The notes beneath the pieces are model-generated. The model ran no database searches, had not been told where the DNA came from, and saw only the letters and a program-made list of their open reading frames with translations. From Corynebacterium poyangense (GTDB taxonomy: Bacteria; Actinomycetota; Actinomycetes; Mycobacteriales; Mycobacteriaceae), in NCBI RefSeq assembly GCF_014522205.1, contig NZ_CP046884.1, forward strand, positions 1,302,001 to 1,366,000: a stretch of DNA of 64,000 nt, read 5' to 3'. The position numbers and the translations under genes are program-made. Numbering within the stretch: position 1 is the first letter of the stretch; the number at the start of each line of letters is the position of its first letter. Below are positions 11,676 to 19,805 of this stretch, piece after piece.

Positions 11676-12659
11676 GTGATTACTTCCACCCGACCAGATT
11701 CTGTTTCCCCTAAAAAGCGTAGGGCTATACCTACAATTCACACCCAGCGAATTCTTGCTCTAATTTTGCTTATTTGCCAGGCGGGCATCACCTTCACCGG
11801 TGCTATCGTTCGCGTCACTGCTTCTGGTTTGGGCTGCCCCACCTGGCCTGAGTGCCAACCCGGCTCCTTAGTTCCCGTTGCCGGCACCACACCTGCTCTC
11901 CATCAGGCCATAGAGTTTGGCAACCGGTTACTGACCTTTGTTCTGGTGGCTGCCTGCGTTGCCGTACTCATCACCCTCATCAAGGCTAAGCGACGCTTAG
12001 AACTTCTCATCCTAGGCTGGATTTCTATTGGCGGTATCATCCTCCAGGCCGTCATCGGCGGGATCTCCGTGCACCTCCAACTTCGCTGGTGGTCAGTGGC
12101 CATCCACTTCCTACCGTCCATGGCGTTGGTGTGGGTAGCCGCCCTCCTCTTTGTTCGACTCAAACAACCCGATGATGGCATCCCCGAACGCACCTTCCCC
12201 GGCGCAATTCGTGCCCTGGCCTTAATTTCTGCAGTTGCCCTAAGCATCGTCCTCATTACCGGCACGATGGTCACTGGCGCCGGCGTTCATTCCGGTGATG
12301 ACCAGATCGGCATGAGCGGTCGCCTTGCGGTTGACATCGATATGATGGCCCATATCCACGCCTACTGCATGTACACCTATTTATTCCTGACAATCATCAT
12401 GGTGTTTCTGCTGCACCGCTACAAAGCGCCCACCGAATCCAAGATCATAAGCTATTGGCTAATAGGCATGATTGTTCTCCAGGCTGCAATCGGAATCATG
12501 CAGTATAACCTGCAAGTTCCTCGTTGGTCAGTGCCTATTCACGTCCTCATGAGCTCTGTGGTGGTTATTTTCTCTGCATTTCTTTATGCCTCCGGTTATC
12601 GGGTCGCGGGAGGAATCGCTACCCGCACGGGATCACCCGAAGCTGAGCGAATTCACTAG
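11676..12659 (+). CDS. ctaA: Heme A synthase (CtaA/Cox15)
   Basis: Membrane oxidase converting heme O to heme A for the aa3 terminal oxidase. From GTG 11676 it has 327 residues and eight hydrophobic segments. Seen: the paired loop cysteines in GLGCPTWPECQPG, and histidines in ALHQAIEFGNR, WWSVAIHFL, MAHIHAYCM and RWSVPIHVL, arranged as two four-helix halves. The usual E-x-x-H-R motif reads EFGNR, so the first-half heme ligand is replaced by Asn. The frame is open 59 codons further upstream, but that stretch has no membrane or family character and starts inside the permease gene, so I exclude it. Confidence 0.9.
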   Translation: MITSTRPDSVSPKKRRAIPTIHTQRILALILLICQAGITFTGAIVRVTASGLGCPTWPECQPGSLVPVAGTTPALHQAIEFGNRLLTFVLVAACVAVLITLIKAKRRLELLILGWISIGGIILQAVIGGISVHLQLRWWSVAIHFLPSMALVWVAALLFVRLKQPDDGIPERTFPGAIRALALISAVALSIVLITGTMVTGAGVHSGDDQIGMSGRLAVDIDMMAHIHAYCMYTYLFLTIIMVFLLHRYKAPTESKIISYWLIGMIVLQAAIGIMQYNLQVPRWSVPIHVLMSSVVVIFSAFLYASGYRVAGGIATRTGSPEAERIH

Positions 12660-12680
12660 AGTCATGATTAATCTGGAGGC

Positions 12681-13664
12681 ATGAAAGCAATCCAGATCTC
12701 TAAGACCGGAGGACCAGAAGTCCTCACCTTCACTGACAATGTCCCTGCCCCCAGCCCGACTGAGAATAATGTTCTCATTGAAGTCCTCGTGGCGGGGGTT
12801 AATTATATTGACACCTATTTCCGGGAAGGGATTTATCCCACATCTCTTCCGTTTATTCCAGGTAAGGAAGGCGTCGGGCGGGTTGTGGCTGACCCCTCCG
12901 GTTCCATTGCCGAGGGAACTCTAGTTGCCTGGTGTGGCCCATTGGGTTCCTATGCTCAATATGCGTCGGTCCCGAAAGACAAGTTGGTGGCAGTTCCAGA
13001 GGGAACTGATCTTCATGTAGCCGCTTCAATGTTGCTTCAAGGAATCACCGCCCATTACCTATGCTACGGGGTAAAAGACCTTCAGCCAGGAGATTCTTGC
13101 CTCATTACTGCAGGTGCTGGCGGAGTTGGTCTGATCTTGACCCAGATGGCCAAGGCAAAAGGAGCAACGGTTATCTCCCTAGTTTCCACTGACTATAAAG
13201 CGGAGCTCGCGCGCCAAGCCGGAGCCGATGAGGTGATCTTCTATGACGACAAGTTCGCCCAGTCAGTCCGAAAACTCAACGGCGGACAGGGGGTTGACAT
13301 CGTCTATGACGGAGTTGGCAAAGCCACCTTTGATGAATCCTTAGCGTGCATTCGCCCACGGGGAATAATGTGTCTTTTTGGAGCCGCATCCGGGCCAGTT
13401 GAGCCAATTGATCCCCAAATTCTCAACACCCACGGTTCGCTTTTCCTGACTCGCCCCTCCCTTGATGGTTGGACCAGTCAGCCAGACGAGTTTCGGATGA
13501 GAGCTCAAGCAGTAACTCAATTAGTGTCCGACGGTACTGTGAAGATTCGCATCGGCGCGGTTTACCCCCTTGCTGAAGCAGAACAAGCTCACCGGGATTT
13601 GCAGGCTCGCAAAACTACTGGCTCGGTGGTGTTAGAGGTTCCACGCGAGGAAGAGAATTGCTAA
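12681..13664 (+). CDS. qor: NADPH:quinone oxidoreductase, zinc-less MDR family
   Basis: Soluble medium-chain dehydrogenase/reductase that reduces quinones with NADPH. The 327 residues match the QOR family. The N-terminal catalytic part contains [17 protein letters not shown] (typical NxxDxxxR/G of QOR) and the Rossmann part contains [19 protein letters not shown]. There are no zinc-ligand cysteines, as expected. It starts 21 bp after ctaA with an AGGAGG-like site (tctggagg), so it is probably cotranscribed with ctaA. Its stop codon overlaps that of convergent ctaB (CTAA, 13661-13664). Confidence 0.88.
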   Translation: MKAIQISKTGGPEVLTFTDNVPAPSPTENNVLIEVLVAGVNYIDTYFREGIYPTSLPFIPGKEGVGRVVADPSGSIAEGTLVAWCGPLGSYAQYASVPKDKLVAVPEGTDLHVAASMLLQGITAHYLCYGVKDLQPGDSCLITAGAGGVGLILTQMAKAKGATVISLVSTDYKAELARQAGADEVIFYDDKFAQSVRKLNGGQGVDIVYDGVGKATFDESLACIRPRGIMCLFGAASGPVEPIDPQILNTHGSLFLTRPSLDGWTSQPDEFRMRAQAVTQLVSDGTVKIRIGAVYPLAEAEQAHRDLQARKTTGSVVLEVPREEENC

Positions 13665-14596
13665 GGAAGCGGGATAGCTGACCAACCCCACAGGTGATAC
13701 AGAGGAGTCAGCCCGAGTACGGCATCAACTGCCAGTGCGAGGAAGATCAGAGCCAAGTAGTTATTGGAGAGAATGAAGAGCTTTAACGGCTTAACTTTCC
13801 CTCCAGCCACTACCCCGCGGTGCAATGTGATGGCCATGATGAGAAACCACAATCCGGCAGCTACTGCAACAATGGTGTAGATCCAGGAGGTCGCGGGGAT
13901 GAGCAGAAAAGTAACGATTACCGTCGCGACTGTGTACCACACAATTTGTTTGGTTACCTCAGCTGGTTTTCGAACAACCGGCAGCATCGGCACGCCGGCG
14001 CGTTCATAGTCTTCGCGGTATTTCATGGCGAGGGCCCAGGTGTGAGGTGGGGTCCAGAAAAAGATGATGAGGAACATTACGACGGCCTGCCACCACTGCG
14101 CTGGGCTGTCGTCGGGCATGTTATCAACAATGACGGCCCATCCGACGAGAACCGGCATGCATCCTGCTGCTCCGCCCCACACAATATTCATGGCGGTGCG
14201 ACGTTTGAGCCACTTGGTGTAGACGAAGATGTAGAACACGATTGTGATCATGACGAAGATGGCTGCAGTCAAGGAATGACACAGCAACCAGAGCCAGAAG
14301 AAGCTAAGGATGGTTAACACCCACGCGAAAATAGCGGCTTGGCCAGTGGTAACGCTCTTTCGTACCAGCGGTCGGGCTCTGGTTCGCCCCATTTGCTGGT
14401 CAATGTCTGAATCAGCCACCATATTGAAGGTATTAGCGGCTGCCGCACCCATCCATCCACCTAAAAGTGTCCCGAGAATGAGTAAAATGTTAGTTTCCCC
14501 ACGTTCAGCCTGAAGCATGGCGGGAATGGTGGCCACCAGAAGAAGCTCAATCACCCTCGGCTTTGTCAACGCGATGTAGGCCTTGATGGTGTCCAA
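13661..14596 (-). CDS. ctaB: Protoheme IX farnesyltransferase (heme O synthase)
   Basis: Membrane prenyltransferase of the UbiA family that adds farnesyl to heme B, giving heme O for CtaA. I choose TTG 14596 (311 residues): GGAGG lies 9 nt upstream (14606-14610), and family similarity begins at [26 protein letters not shown]. The frame is open to 14701, but those 35 extra residues look non-family. Prenyl/Mg motifs are present: [19 protein letters not shown] (NxxxDxxxD) and [15 protein letters not shown]. About nine hydrophobic segments. It converges on qor and diverges from tkt. Confidence 0.93.
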   Translation of the reverse strand: MDTIKAYIALTKPRVIELLLVATIPAMLQAERGETNILLILGTLLGGWMGAAAANTFNMVADSDIDQQMGRTRARPLVRKSVTTGQAAIFAWVLTILSFFWLWLLCHSLTAAIFVMITIVFYIFVYTKWLKRRTAMNIVWGGAAGCMPVLVGWAVIVDNMPDDSPAQWWQAVVMFLIIFFWTPPHTWALAMKYREDYERAGVPMLPVVRKPAEVTKQIVWYTVATVIVTFLLIPATSWIYTIVAVAAGLWFLIMAITLHRGVVAGGKVKPLKLFILSNNYLALIFLALAVDAVLGLTPLYHLWGWSAIPLP

Positions 14597-14790
14597 GGGG
14601 ATAATCCTCCAACGAAGAATCTGGTGGTCATAGTGCATAGTGGCAAAGAAGATGCGCTCGATAGGTATTTTTACCCGGTTGGGTAGAAAACCCGTGGCCA
14701 CACCATGGTAGTCCGGAATGCCGCCGGGCCGATAACCGAGGCTAAATATTTACCCCCGGCGGTGTTGACGTCGAGTGCCGCTAAAAACAC

Positions 14791-14806
14791 TACAGTAGAG
14801 ACTGTA
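14791..14806. promoter_or_regulatory. Inverted repeat in the ctaB/tkt divergent region
   Basis: Perfect repeat TACAGT-AGAG-ACTGTA. TACAGT itself looks like a -10 box on either strand, and a TTGACG lies upstream at 14764-14769 (21-bp spacing, longer than usual). It may be an operator controlling tkt and/or ctaB. The regulator is unknown; TACA...TGTA ends recall BlaI/CopY-type sites. A RamA-like ACCCCC lies at 14752-14757. Confidence 0.4.
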
Positions 14807-14877
14807 TATCTGCGGCACCGGCTTCCCGTGTCCGCGATCTGTTTTTGCTAAGTCAAGAAGAAGTGAGGTTAAAAGCT

Positions 14878-16971
14878 GTGACATTGGCACCTGATTTAAA
14901 GGCCTTAACTGAACCGCACTACCCGGACAACTGGACTGACCTCGATACTCGAGCAGTAGACACCCTTCGGGTATTAGCCGCTGACGCTGTTCAAAAGTGT
15001 GGGTCAGGGCACCCTGGCACGGCTATGAGCCTCGCCCCCCTGGCTTATACCTTGTATCAGCGCACCATGGTTCACGATCCGTGCGATACTAATTGGGCTG
15101 GTCGTGACCGCTTCATTCTGTCCTGTGGACACTCCTCCCTCACCCAATACCTGCAGCTTTTCTTTGGCGGATTTGGGCTGGAACTCGAAGACATCAAACA
15201 GCTCCGCACCTGGGGCTCTCTTACTCCTGGCCATCCTGAGTATCGCCACACCAAAGGGGTAGAGATCACCACCGGGCCACTAGGCCAAGGATTAGCCTCT
15301 GCTGTGGGTATGGCTATGGCGGCGCGACGTGAGCGCGGCCTCTTTGATCCTGATGCCGCAGCCGGGGAGTCACCGTTTGATCACTATATTTATGTCATCG
15401 CCTCAGATGGCGACGTTCAAGAAGGGGTGACGGCGGAAGCCTCCTCCTTAGCTGGCACCCAAAAGCTGGGTAATCTTATTGTCTTTTGGGATGACAACCG
15501 GATTTCTATTGAGGACAACACCCAAATTGCGTTTACGGAGGACGTTGTCGCGCGATATCAGGCCTACGGTTGGCAGACCTTAGAAGTAGAGGGCGGAAAT
15601 AATGTCGCCGGTATTGAGGCGGCTATTGCTCAGGCTCAGGCAGATACTGAGCGTCCTACCTTTATTCGGCTGCGCACCGTGATTGCTTATCCAGCTCCCA
15701 CCATGATGAACACCGGAGCGTCCCATGGGGCAGCCTTAGGTGAGCAGGAAGTAGCTGCTATCAAAGAAGTCTTAGGCTTTGATCCTGACAAGACTTTTGA
15801 CGTCGCTGATGACGTGCTGGCTCACACCCGTGCACTGCAGAAGCGGGGTTCTCAAGCTCACGCCGAATGGCAACAAAAATACGACGCCTGGGCTGAATCT
15901 CATCCCGAGCAGGCGGCTTTACACCAACGACTGGAAGCTCGTGAACTTCCCGAGAATTTTGCAGACGAGCTCCCCTCGTGGGATCCAGATCCCAAGGGTG
16001 TGGCAACTCGCAAAGCCTCTGAAGCGGTTCTCCAGGTTTTAGCTAAGACCTTGCCGGAGCTGTGGGGCGGTTCTGCGGATCTGGCGGGTTCCAACAATAC
16101 GGTGATCAAAGGAGAAGCCTCCTTTGGTCCAGAAAGTATCTCAACAGATACTTGGTCAGCACATCCTTATGGCCGTAACCTCCATTTCGGTATCCGAGAA
16201 CACGCCATGGGCGCCATTATGAATGGCATTGCTTTACACGGTGGCACCCGCCCTTATGGTGGAACCTTCCTCATTTTCTCCGAATACATGCGCCCAGCCG
16301 TACGGCTAGCTGCACTCCAAGGCACCGACGCCTACTATGTGTGGACTCATGACTCCATTGGTTTAGGCGAAGATGGTCCTACCCATCAACCGGTAGAACA
16401 GCTCACTGCTTTGCGAGCTATTCCTAATCTGTCGATTTTGCGGCCGGCAGACGCTAATGAAACCGCGGCCGCCTGGAAACACGCTTTGCTCTATAAAGAA
16501 GGCCCTAAAGGTCTGGCGCTAACCCGGCAGAATCTTCCAGTGCTCGAAGGCACTAAGGAAAAGGCAGATGACGGTGTTGCTCGCGGCGCCTATGTCCTCG
16601 TTGAAGGCTCACAACCAACCCCAGACGTCATCATTATGGCTACTGGATCTGAGGTCCAACTTGCGGTGGATGCTGCAGCTCAATTGGAAGCTGAAGGAAC
16701 GGCTACTCGTGTAGTGTCCGTCCCCTGCCTAGATTGGTTTGAGGAACAAGACCAGTCATACATCGAGGAGGTTCTTCCGCCTTCGGTCACAGCTCGCGTA
16801 TCTGTGGAAGCAGGATTAGCAACCCCGTGGTATCGCTGGCTAGGTACCCAGGGGCGTGCAGTATCCTTGGAGCACTTTGGTGCTTCGGCTGACTACCAGA
16901 CTCTCTTCGACAAATTCGGGATTACCACTGAAGCAGTTGTTGCTGCAGCACATGAATCCCTTAATGCCTAA
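14878..16971 (+). CDS. tkt: Transketolase
   Basis: Thiamine-diphosphate enzyme moving two-carbon units between pentose-phosphate and glycolytic sugars. I place the start at GTG 14878 (697 residues), with GAGG at 14865-14868, because the protein then begins like C. glutamicum Tkt (MTLAPDLKALT). Seen: the substrate/TPP region GSGHPGTAMSLAP, TPP-binding ASDGDVQEGVTAEA...WDDNRIS, and the pyrimidine-domain stretch IREHAMGAIMNGIALHGG. First gene of tkt-tal, 31 bp before tal. Very close to the corynebacterial enzyme throughout. Confidence 0.97.
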   Translation: MTLAPDLKALTEPHYPDNWTDLDTRAVDTLRVLAADAVQKCGSGHPGTAMSLAPLAYTLYQRTMVHDPCDTNWAGRDRFILSCGHSSLTQYLQLFFGGFGLELEDIKQLRTWGSLTPGHPEYRHTKGVEITTGPLGQGLASAVGMAMAARRERGLFDPDAAAGESPFDHYIYVIASDGDVQEGVTAEASSLAGTQKLGNLIVFWDDNRISIEDNTQIAFTEDVVARYQAYGWQTLEVEGGNNVAGIEAAIAQAQADTERPTFIRLRTVIAYPAPTMMNTGASHGAALGEQEVAAIKEVLGFDPDKTFDVADDVLAHTRALQKRGSQAHAEWQQKYDAWAESHPEQAALHQRLEARELPENFADELPSWDPDPKGVATRKASEAVLQVLAKTLPELWGGSADLAGSNNTVIKGEASFGPESISTDTWSAHPYGRNLHFGIREHAMGAIMNGIALHGGTRPYGGTFLIFSEYMRPAVRLAALQGTDAYYVWTHDSIGLGEDGPTHQPVEQLTALRAIPNLSILRPADANETAAAWKHALLYKEGPKGLALTRQNLPVLEGTKEKADDGVARGAYVLVEGSQPTPDVIIMATGSEVQLAVDAAAQLEAEGTATRVVSVPCLDWFEEQDQSYIEEVLPPSVTARVSVEAGLATPWYRWLGTQGRAVSLEHFGASADYQTLFDKFGITTEAVVAAAHESLNA

Positions 16972-17002
16972 GTGCTAGCCCTCATATCAAAGGAGTAACC
17001 CT

Positions 17003-18085
17003 ATGACCCACGCAATTGGGCAGCTTGCTGACCTTGGAACATCCACCTGGTTGGATGACCTTTCCAGGGAAAGAATCAGCACCGGAAACCTCACTGAGCT
17101 CATCGCCAACAAGGGTATCGTCGGCGTAACCACCAACCCAGCTATTTTTGCTGCTGCGATGAGTGCCGGCACCGCCTATGATGAGCAAATCGCCGAACTA
17201 AAAAAGGCTGCTGCAACCGTCGACGAGGCAGTTTATGCTATGTCTATTGATGATGTTCGTGACGCCTGCGATGCCTTTGCTGAGATTTATCATCAAACTC
17301 ACGGTTTCGACGGTCGGGTCAGCATTGAAGTTGACCCGCGCTTATCAGCAGATCGGGACGCAACCTTAGCGCAAGCTCGGGAGTTATGGAGGAAGGTTGA
17401 CCGTCCCAATGTCATGATTAAGATTCCGGCCACCGAGGGCTCGATGCCTGCTATTGCTGACGCGCTGGCTGAAGGAATCAGCGTCAACGTGACATTGATT
17501 TTCTCGGTGGCTCGTTATCGCGAAGTCCTCAACACCTATAAGGAAGGAATTCGACGAGCAGTAGACAATGGTATTGATCCGGCAACGATCCACTCCGTGG
17601 CATCATTCTTCGTCTCTCGCCTTGATACTGAGGTAGACCGACGCCTAGAAGAAATCGGAACGGAGGAAGCTTTAGCCCTACGCGGCAAAGCTGGGGTAGC
17701 AAATGCTCGTCGCGCCTATGCCGTCTTCCGCCAGGCTTTCACCGAAGGTGAATTACCTCAAGGGGCTAATATTCAACGACCGCTCTGGGCTTCCACGGGT
17801 GTTAAGAACCCCAACTACCCAGCTACCCTTTACGTCACGGAATTGGCTGGACCCGATACGGTGAACACCATGCCTGAGTCCACCATTGACGCAGTGCTGG
17901 AGCTAGATGAATTAAAGGGCGAAACCCTCACTGGTCATGAAGCTGAGGATGAGAAGGTTTTTTCCGATCTCCTCCACGTCGGCGTCGACACCGAAGATGT
18001 TTTTGCAGTTCTCGAGCAAGAGGGTGTGGATAAATTCGTCACCGCATGGTCAGAGTTATTAGAATCAATGGCCAGCCAGCTATAA
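17003..18085 (+). CDS. tal: Transaldolase (TalB/long actinobacterial type)
   Basis: Schiff-base aldolase transferring dihydroxyacetone units in the non-oxidative pentose phosphate pathway. The 360 residues match the actinobacterial class. The catalytic lysine is Lys140 in VMIKIPATEGS; the start region GIVGVTTNPAIFAAAMS and the late ASTGVKNPNYPATLYVTELAG block are diagnostic. AAAGGAG precedes the ATG. Cotranscribed with tkt and closed by a strong terminator. Confidence 0.96.
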   Translation: MTHAIGQLADLGTSTWLDDLSRERISTGNLTELIANKGIVGVTTNPAIFAAAMSAGTAYDEQIAELKKAAATVDEAVYAMSIDDVRDACDAFAEIYHQTHGFDGRVSIEVDPRLSADRDATLAQARELWRKVDRPNVMIKIPATEGSMPAIADALAEGISVNVTLIFSVARYREVLNTYKEGIRRAVDNGIDPATIHSVASFFVSRLDTEVDRRLEEIGTEEALALRGKAGVANARRAYAVFRQAFTEGELPQGANIQRPLWASTGVKNPNYPATLYVTELAGPDTVNTMPESTIDAVLELDELKGETLTGHEAEDEKVFSDLLHVGVDTEDVFAVLEQEGVDKFVTAWSELLESMASQL

Positions 18086-18126
18086 AGCTACGGCGTCCGG
18101 GCTTAGTGAGTCCCGGATAAAACACT

Positions 18127-18172
18127 CGGAGCTGAAGTTTTCCTCGCGAAAATTCCTCAGCTCCGCTTTTTT
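18127..18172 (+). terminator. Terminator after tkt-tal
   Basis: Stem CGGAGCTGA (18127-18135) / TCAGCTCCG (18157-18165), with an inner TTTTC/GAAAA stem in the loop, followed by CTTTTTTT. A second hairpin TCCGGG/CCCGGA lies just before it (18096-18117). It separates tkt-tal from zwf. Confidence 0.9.
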
Positions 18173-18236
18173 AGGTAATCTCAATACACGTCCCGTTGAG
18201 CTAGTAACGAATCCTATATGTTGTGAGGAGCCCTCC

Positions 18237-19781
18237 TTGACAGAGTTGAATGTGGAACCGCAGTGGACTAACCCCCTGCGCGATCCTCAAGATAAACGTC
18301 TCCCGCGCATCGCCGGACCTTCCGGGATGGTGCTTTTTGGTATCACCGGAGACCTCGCTCGGAAAAAACTCCTCCCCGCCTTTTATGACCTAGCTAACCG
18401 AGGGCTGCTTCCCCCCGGCTTCAGTTTGGTCGGTTACGGACGCCGTGACTGGTCTGCCGAGCAATTCCGAGACTACGTTTTCCAAGCAGTCAAAGAGCGC
18501 GCACGCACCCCCTTCCACGACAAAGTCTGGGAACGCTTCGCCGACGGTTTAGTTTTTGTATCCGGCAACTTTGATGATGACGAAGCCTTTGATCGCCTCG
18601 CTGAGAAAGTCGCCGACATCGACCGCACCCGTGGCACCAGTGGAAACTGGGCGTTTTACCTATCCATTCCACCGGGATTTTTCGCCGACGTCTGCCATCA
18701 GTTACAACGCTCAGGACTCTCCCACGCCGATGACAACGCGTGGCGTCGAGTCATTATCGAAAAACCTTTTGGGCATGACCAGAAGACGGCGCAGCACCTC
18801 AACAAGGTGGTGAACTCGGTGTTCCCGGAAGAATCCGTGTACCGAATTGACCACTACCTTGGCAAAGAAACAGTCCAAAATATATTGGCTCTACGCTTCG
18901 CCAACCAGCTTTTTGAGCCCTTGTGGAACGCTCGATTCATTGACCATGTCCAGATCACCATGGCAGAAGACATCGGTCTTGGCGGAAGAGCCGGATACTA
19001 CGACGGTATCGGCGCAGCACGAGATGTCATTCAAAATCATTTGATCCAGTTGCTCGCCTTAATCGCCATGGAAGAACCCGTGAGCTTCTCACCGGCAGAA
19101 TTGCAGGCGGAAAAGGTGAAAATCCTCCGAGCCACCCGCGCCGTCGAACCCTTTGAACTCACGACCGCCAGGGGTCAATATAGCGCCGGCTGGCAAGGTT
19201 CGGAACAGGTCTGCGGCCTCCGCGAAGAAAAAGGTTTTGACCCGGCCTCAACCACCGAGACTTTTGCCGCCTGCACCTTGGAGATTTCTTCTCGTCGGTG
19301 GGCTGGAGTTCCGTTTTACCTTCGCACGGGGAAACGTTTAGGTCGCCGCGTTACTGAAATCGCTGTGGTCTTTAAACGACCTCCTCATCAACCCTTCGGG
19401 CCAGAAGAAACATCCGCTTTAGGTAACAACGCCGTGGTTATCCGAGTCCAACCTGATGAAGGCGTACTCATGCGCTTTGGATCTAAGGTTCCTGGTTCAG
19501 CGATGGAAGTTCGAGACGTAAATATGGACTTTTCCTACGCAGAGGCTTTTACGGAACAATCCCCGGAAGCATATGAGCGACTCATCTTGGATGCTCTCTT
19601 AGATGAATCCAGTCTCTTCCCCACTAACGAGGAAGTTGAATTGAGTTGGGCTATTTTAGATCCGATCCTGCATTATTGGGCTGAGTCTGGAACACCAGAA
19701 GATTATCCCGCTGGTACCTGGGGTCCAGCAACTGCCGACCGCATGTTATCCCGAAGTGGCCGTACATGGCGTCGACCCTAG
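18237..19781 (+). CDS. zwf: Glucose-6-phosphate 1-dehydrogenase
   Basis: First enzyme of the oxidative pentose phosphate pathway, producing NADPH. The 514 residues carry the nucleotide motif GITGDLARKKLLPAF (35-49) and the active-site signature RIDHYLGKE (203-211). The start is TTG 18237 with GAGGAG six bases upstream; no ATG or GTG fits better, so low-efficiency initiation is likely. In corynebacteria the enzyme needs OpcA, encoded immediately downstream. Its own promoter must lie in 18173-18224, where I see no strong boxes. Confidence 0.96.
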   Translation: MTELNVEPQWTNPLRDPQDKRLPRIAGPSGMVLFGITGDLARKKLLPAFYDLANRGLLPPGFSLVGYGRRDWSAEQFRDYVFQAVKERARTPFHDKVWERFADGLVFVSGNFDDDEAFDRLAEKVADIDRTRGTSGNWAFYLSIPPGFFADVCHQLQRSGLSHADDNAWRRVIIEKPFGHDQKTAQHLNKVVNSVFPEESVYRIDHYLGKETVQNILALRFANQLFEPLWNARFIDHVQITMAEDIGLGGRAGYYDGIGAARDVIQNHLIQLLALIAMEEPVSFSPAELQAEKVKILRATRAVEPFELTTARGQYSAGWQGSEQVCGLREEKGFDPASTTETFAACTLEISSRRWAGVPFYLRTGKRLGRRVTEIAVVFKRPPHQPFGPEETSALGNNAVVIRVQPDEGVLMRFGSKVPGSAMEVRDVNMDFSYAEAFTEQSPEAYERLILDALLDESSLFPTNEEVELSWAILDPILHYWAESGTPEDYPAGTWGPATADRMLSRSGRTWRRP

Positions 19782-19805
19782 CCTTCCGGCGGAAAGATGA
19801 GAGAC

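Noticed and set aside
13820..14513. Long antisense frames opposite ctaB, and similar frames opposite pgk, carB, ppc and gap
   Set aside because: Composition is that of reversed coding sequence, no ribosome sites and no family similarity; shadows of the real genes.
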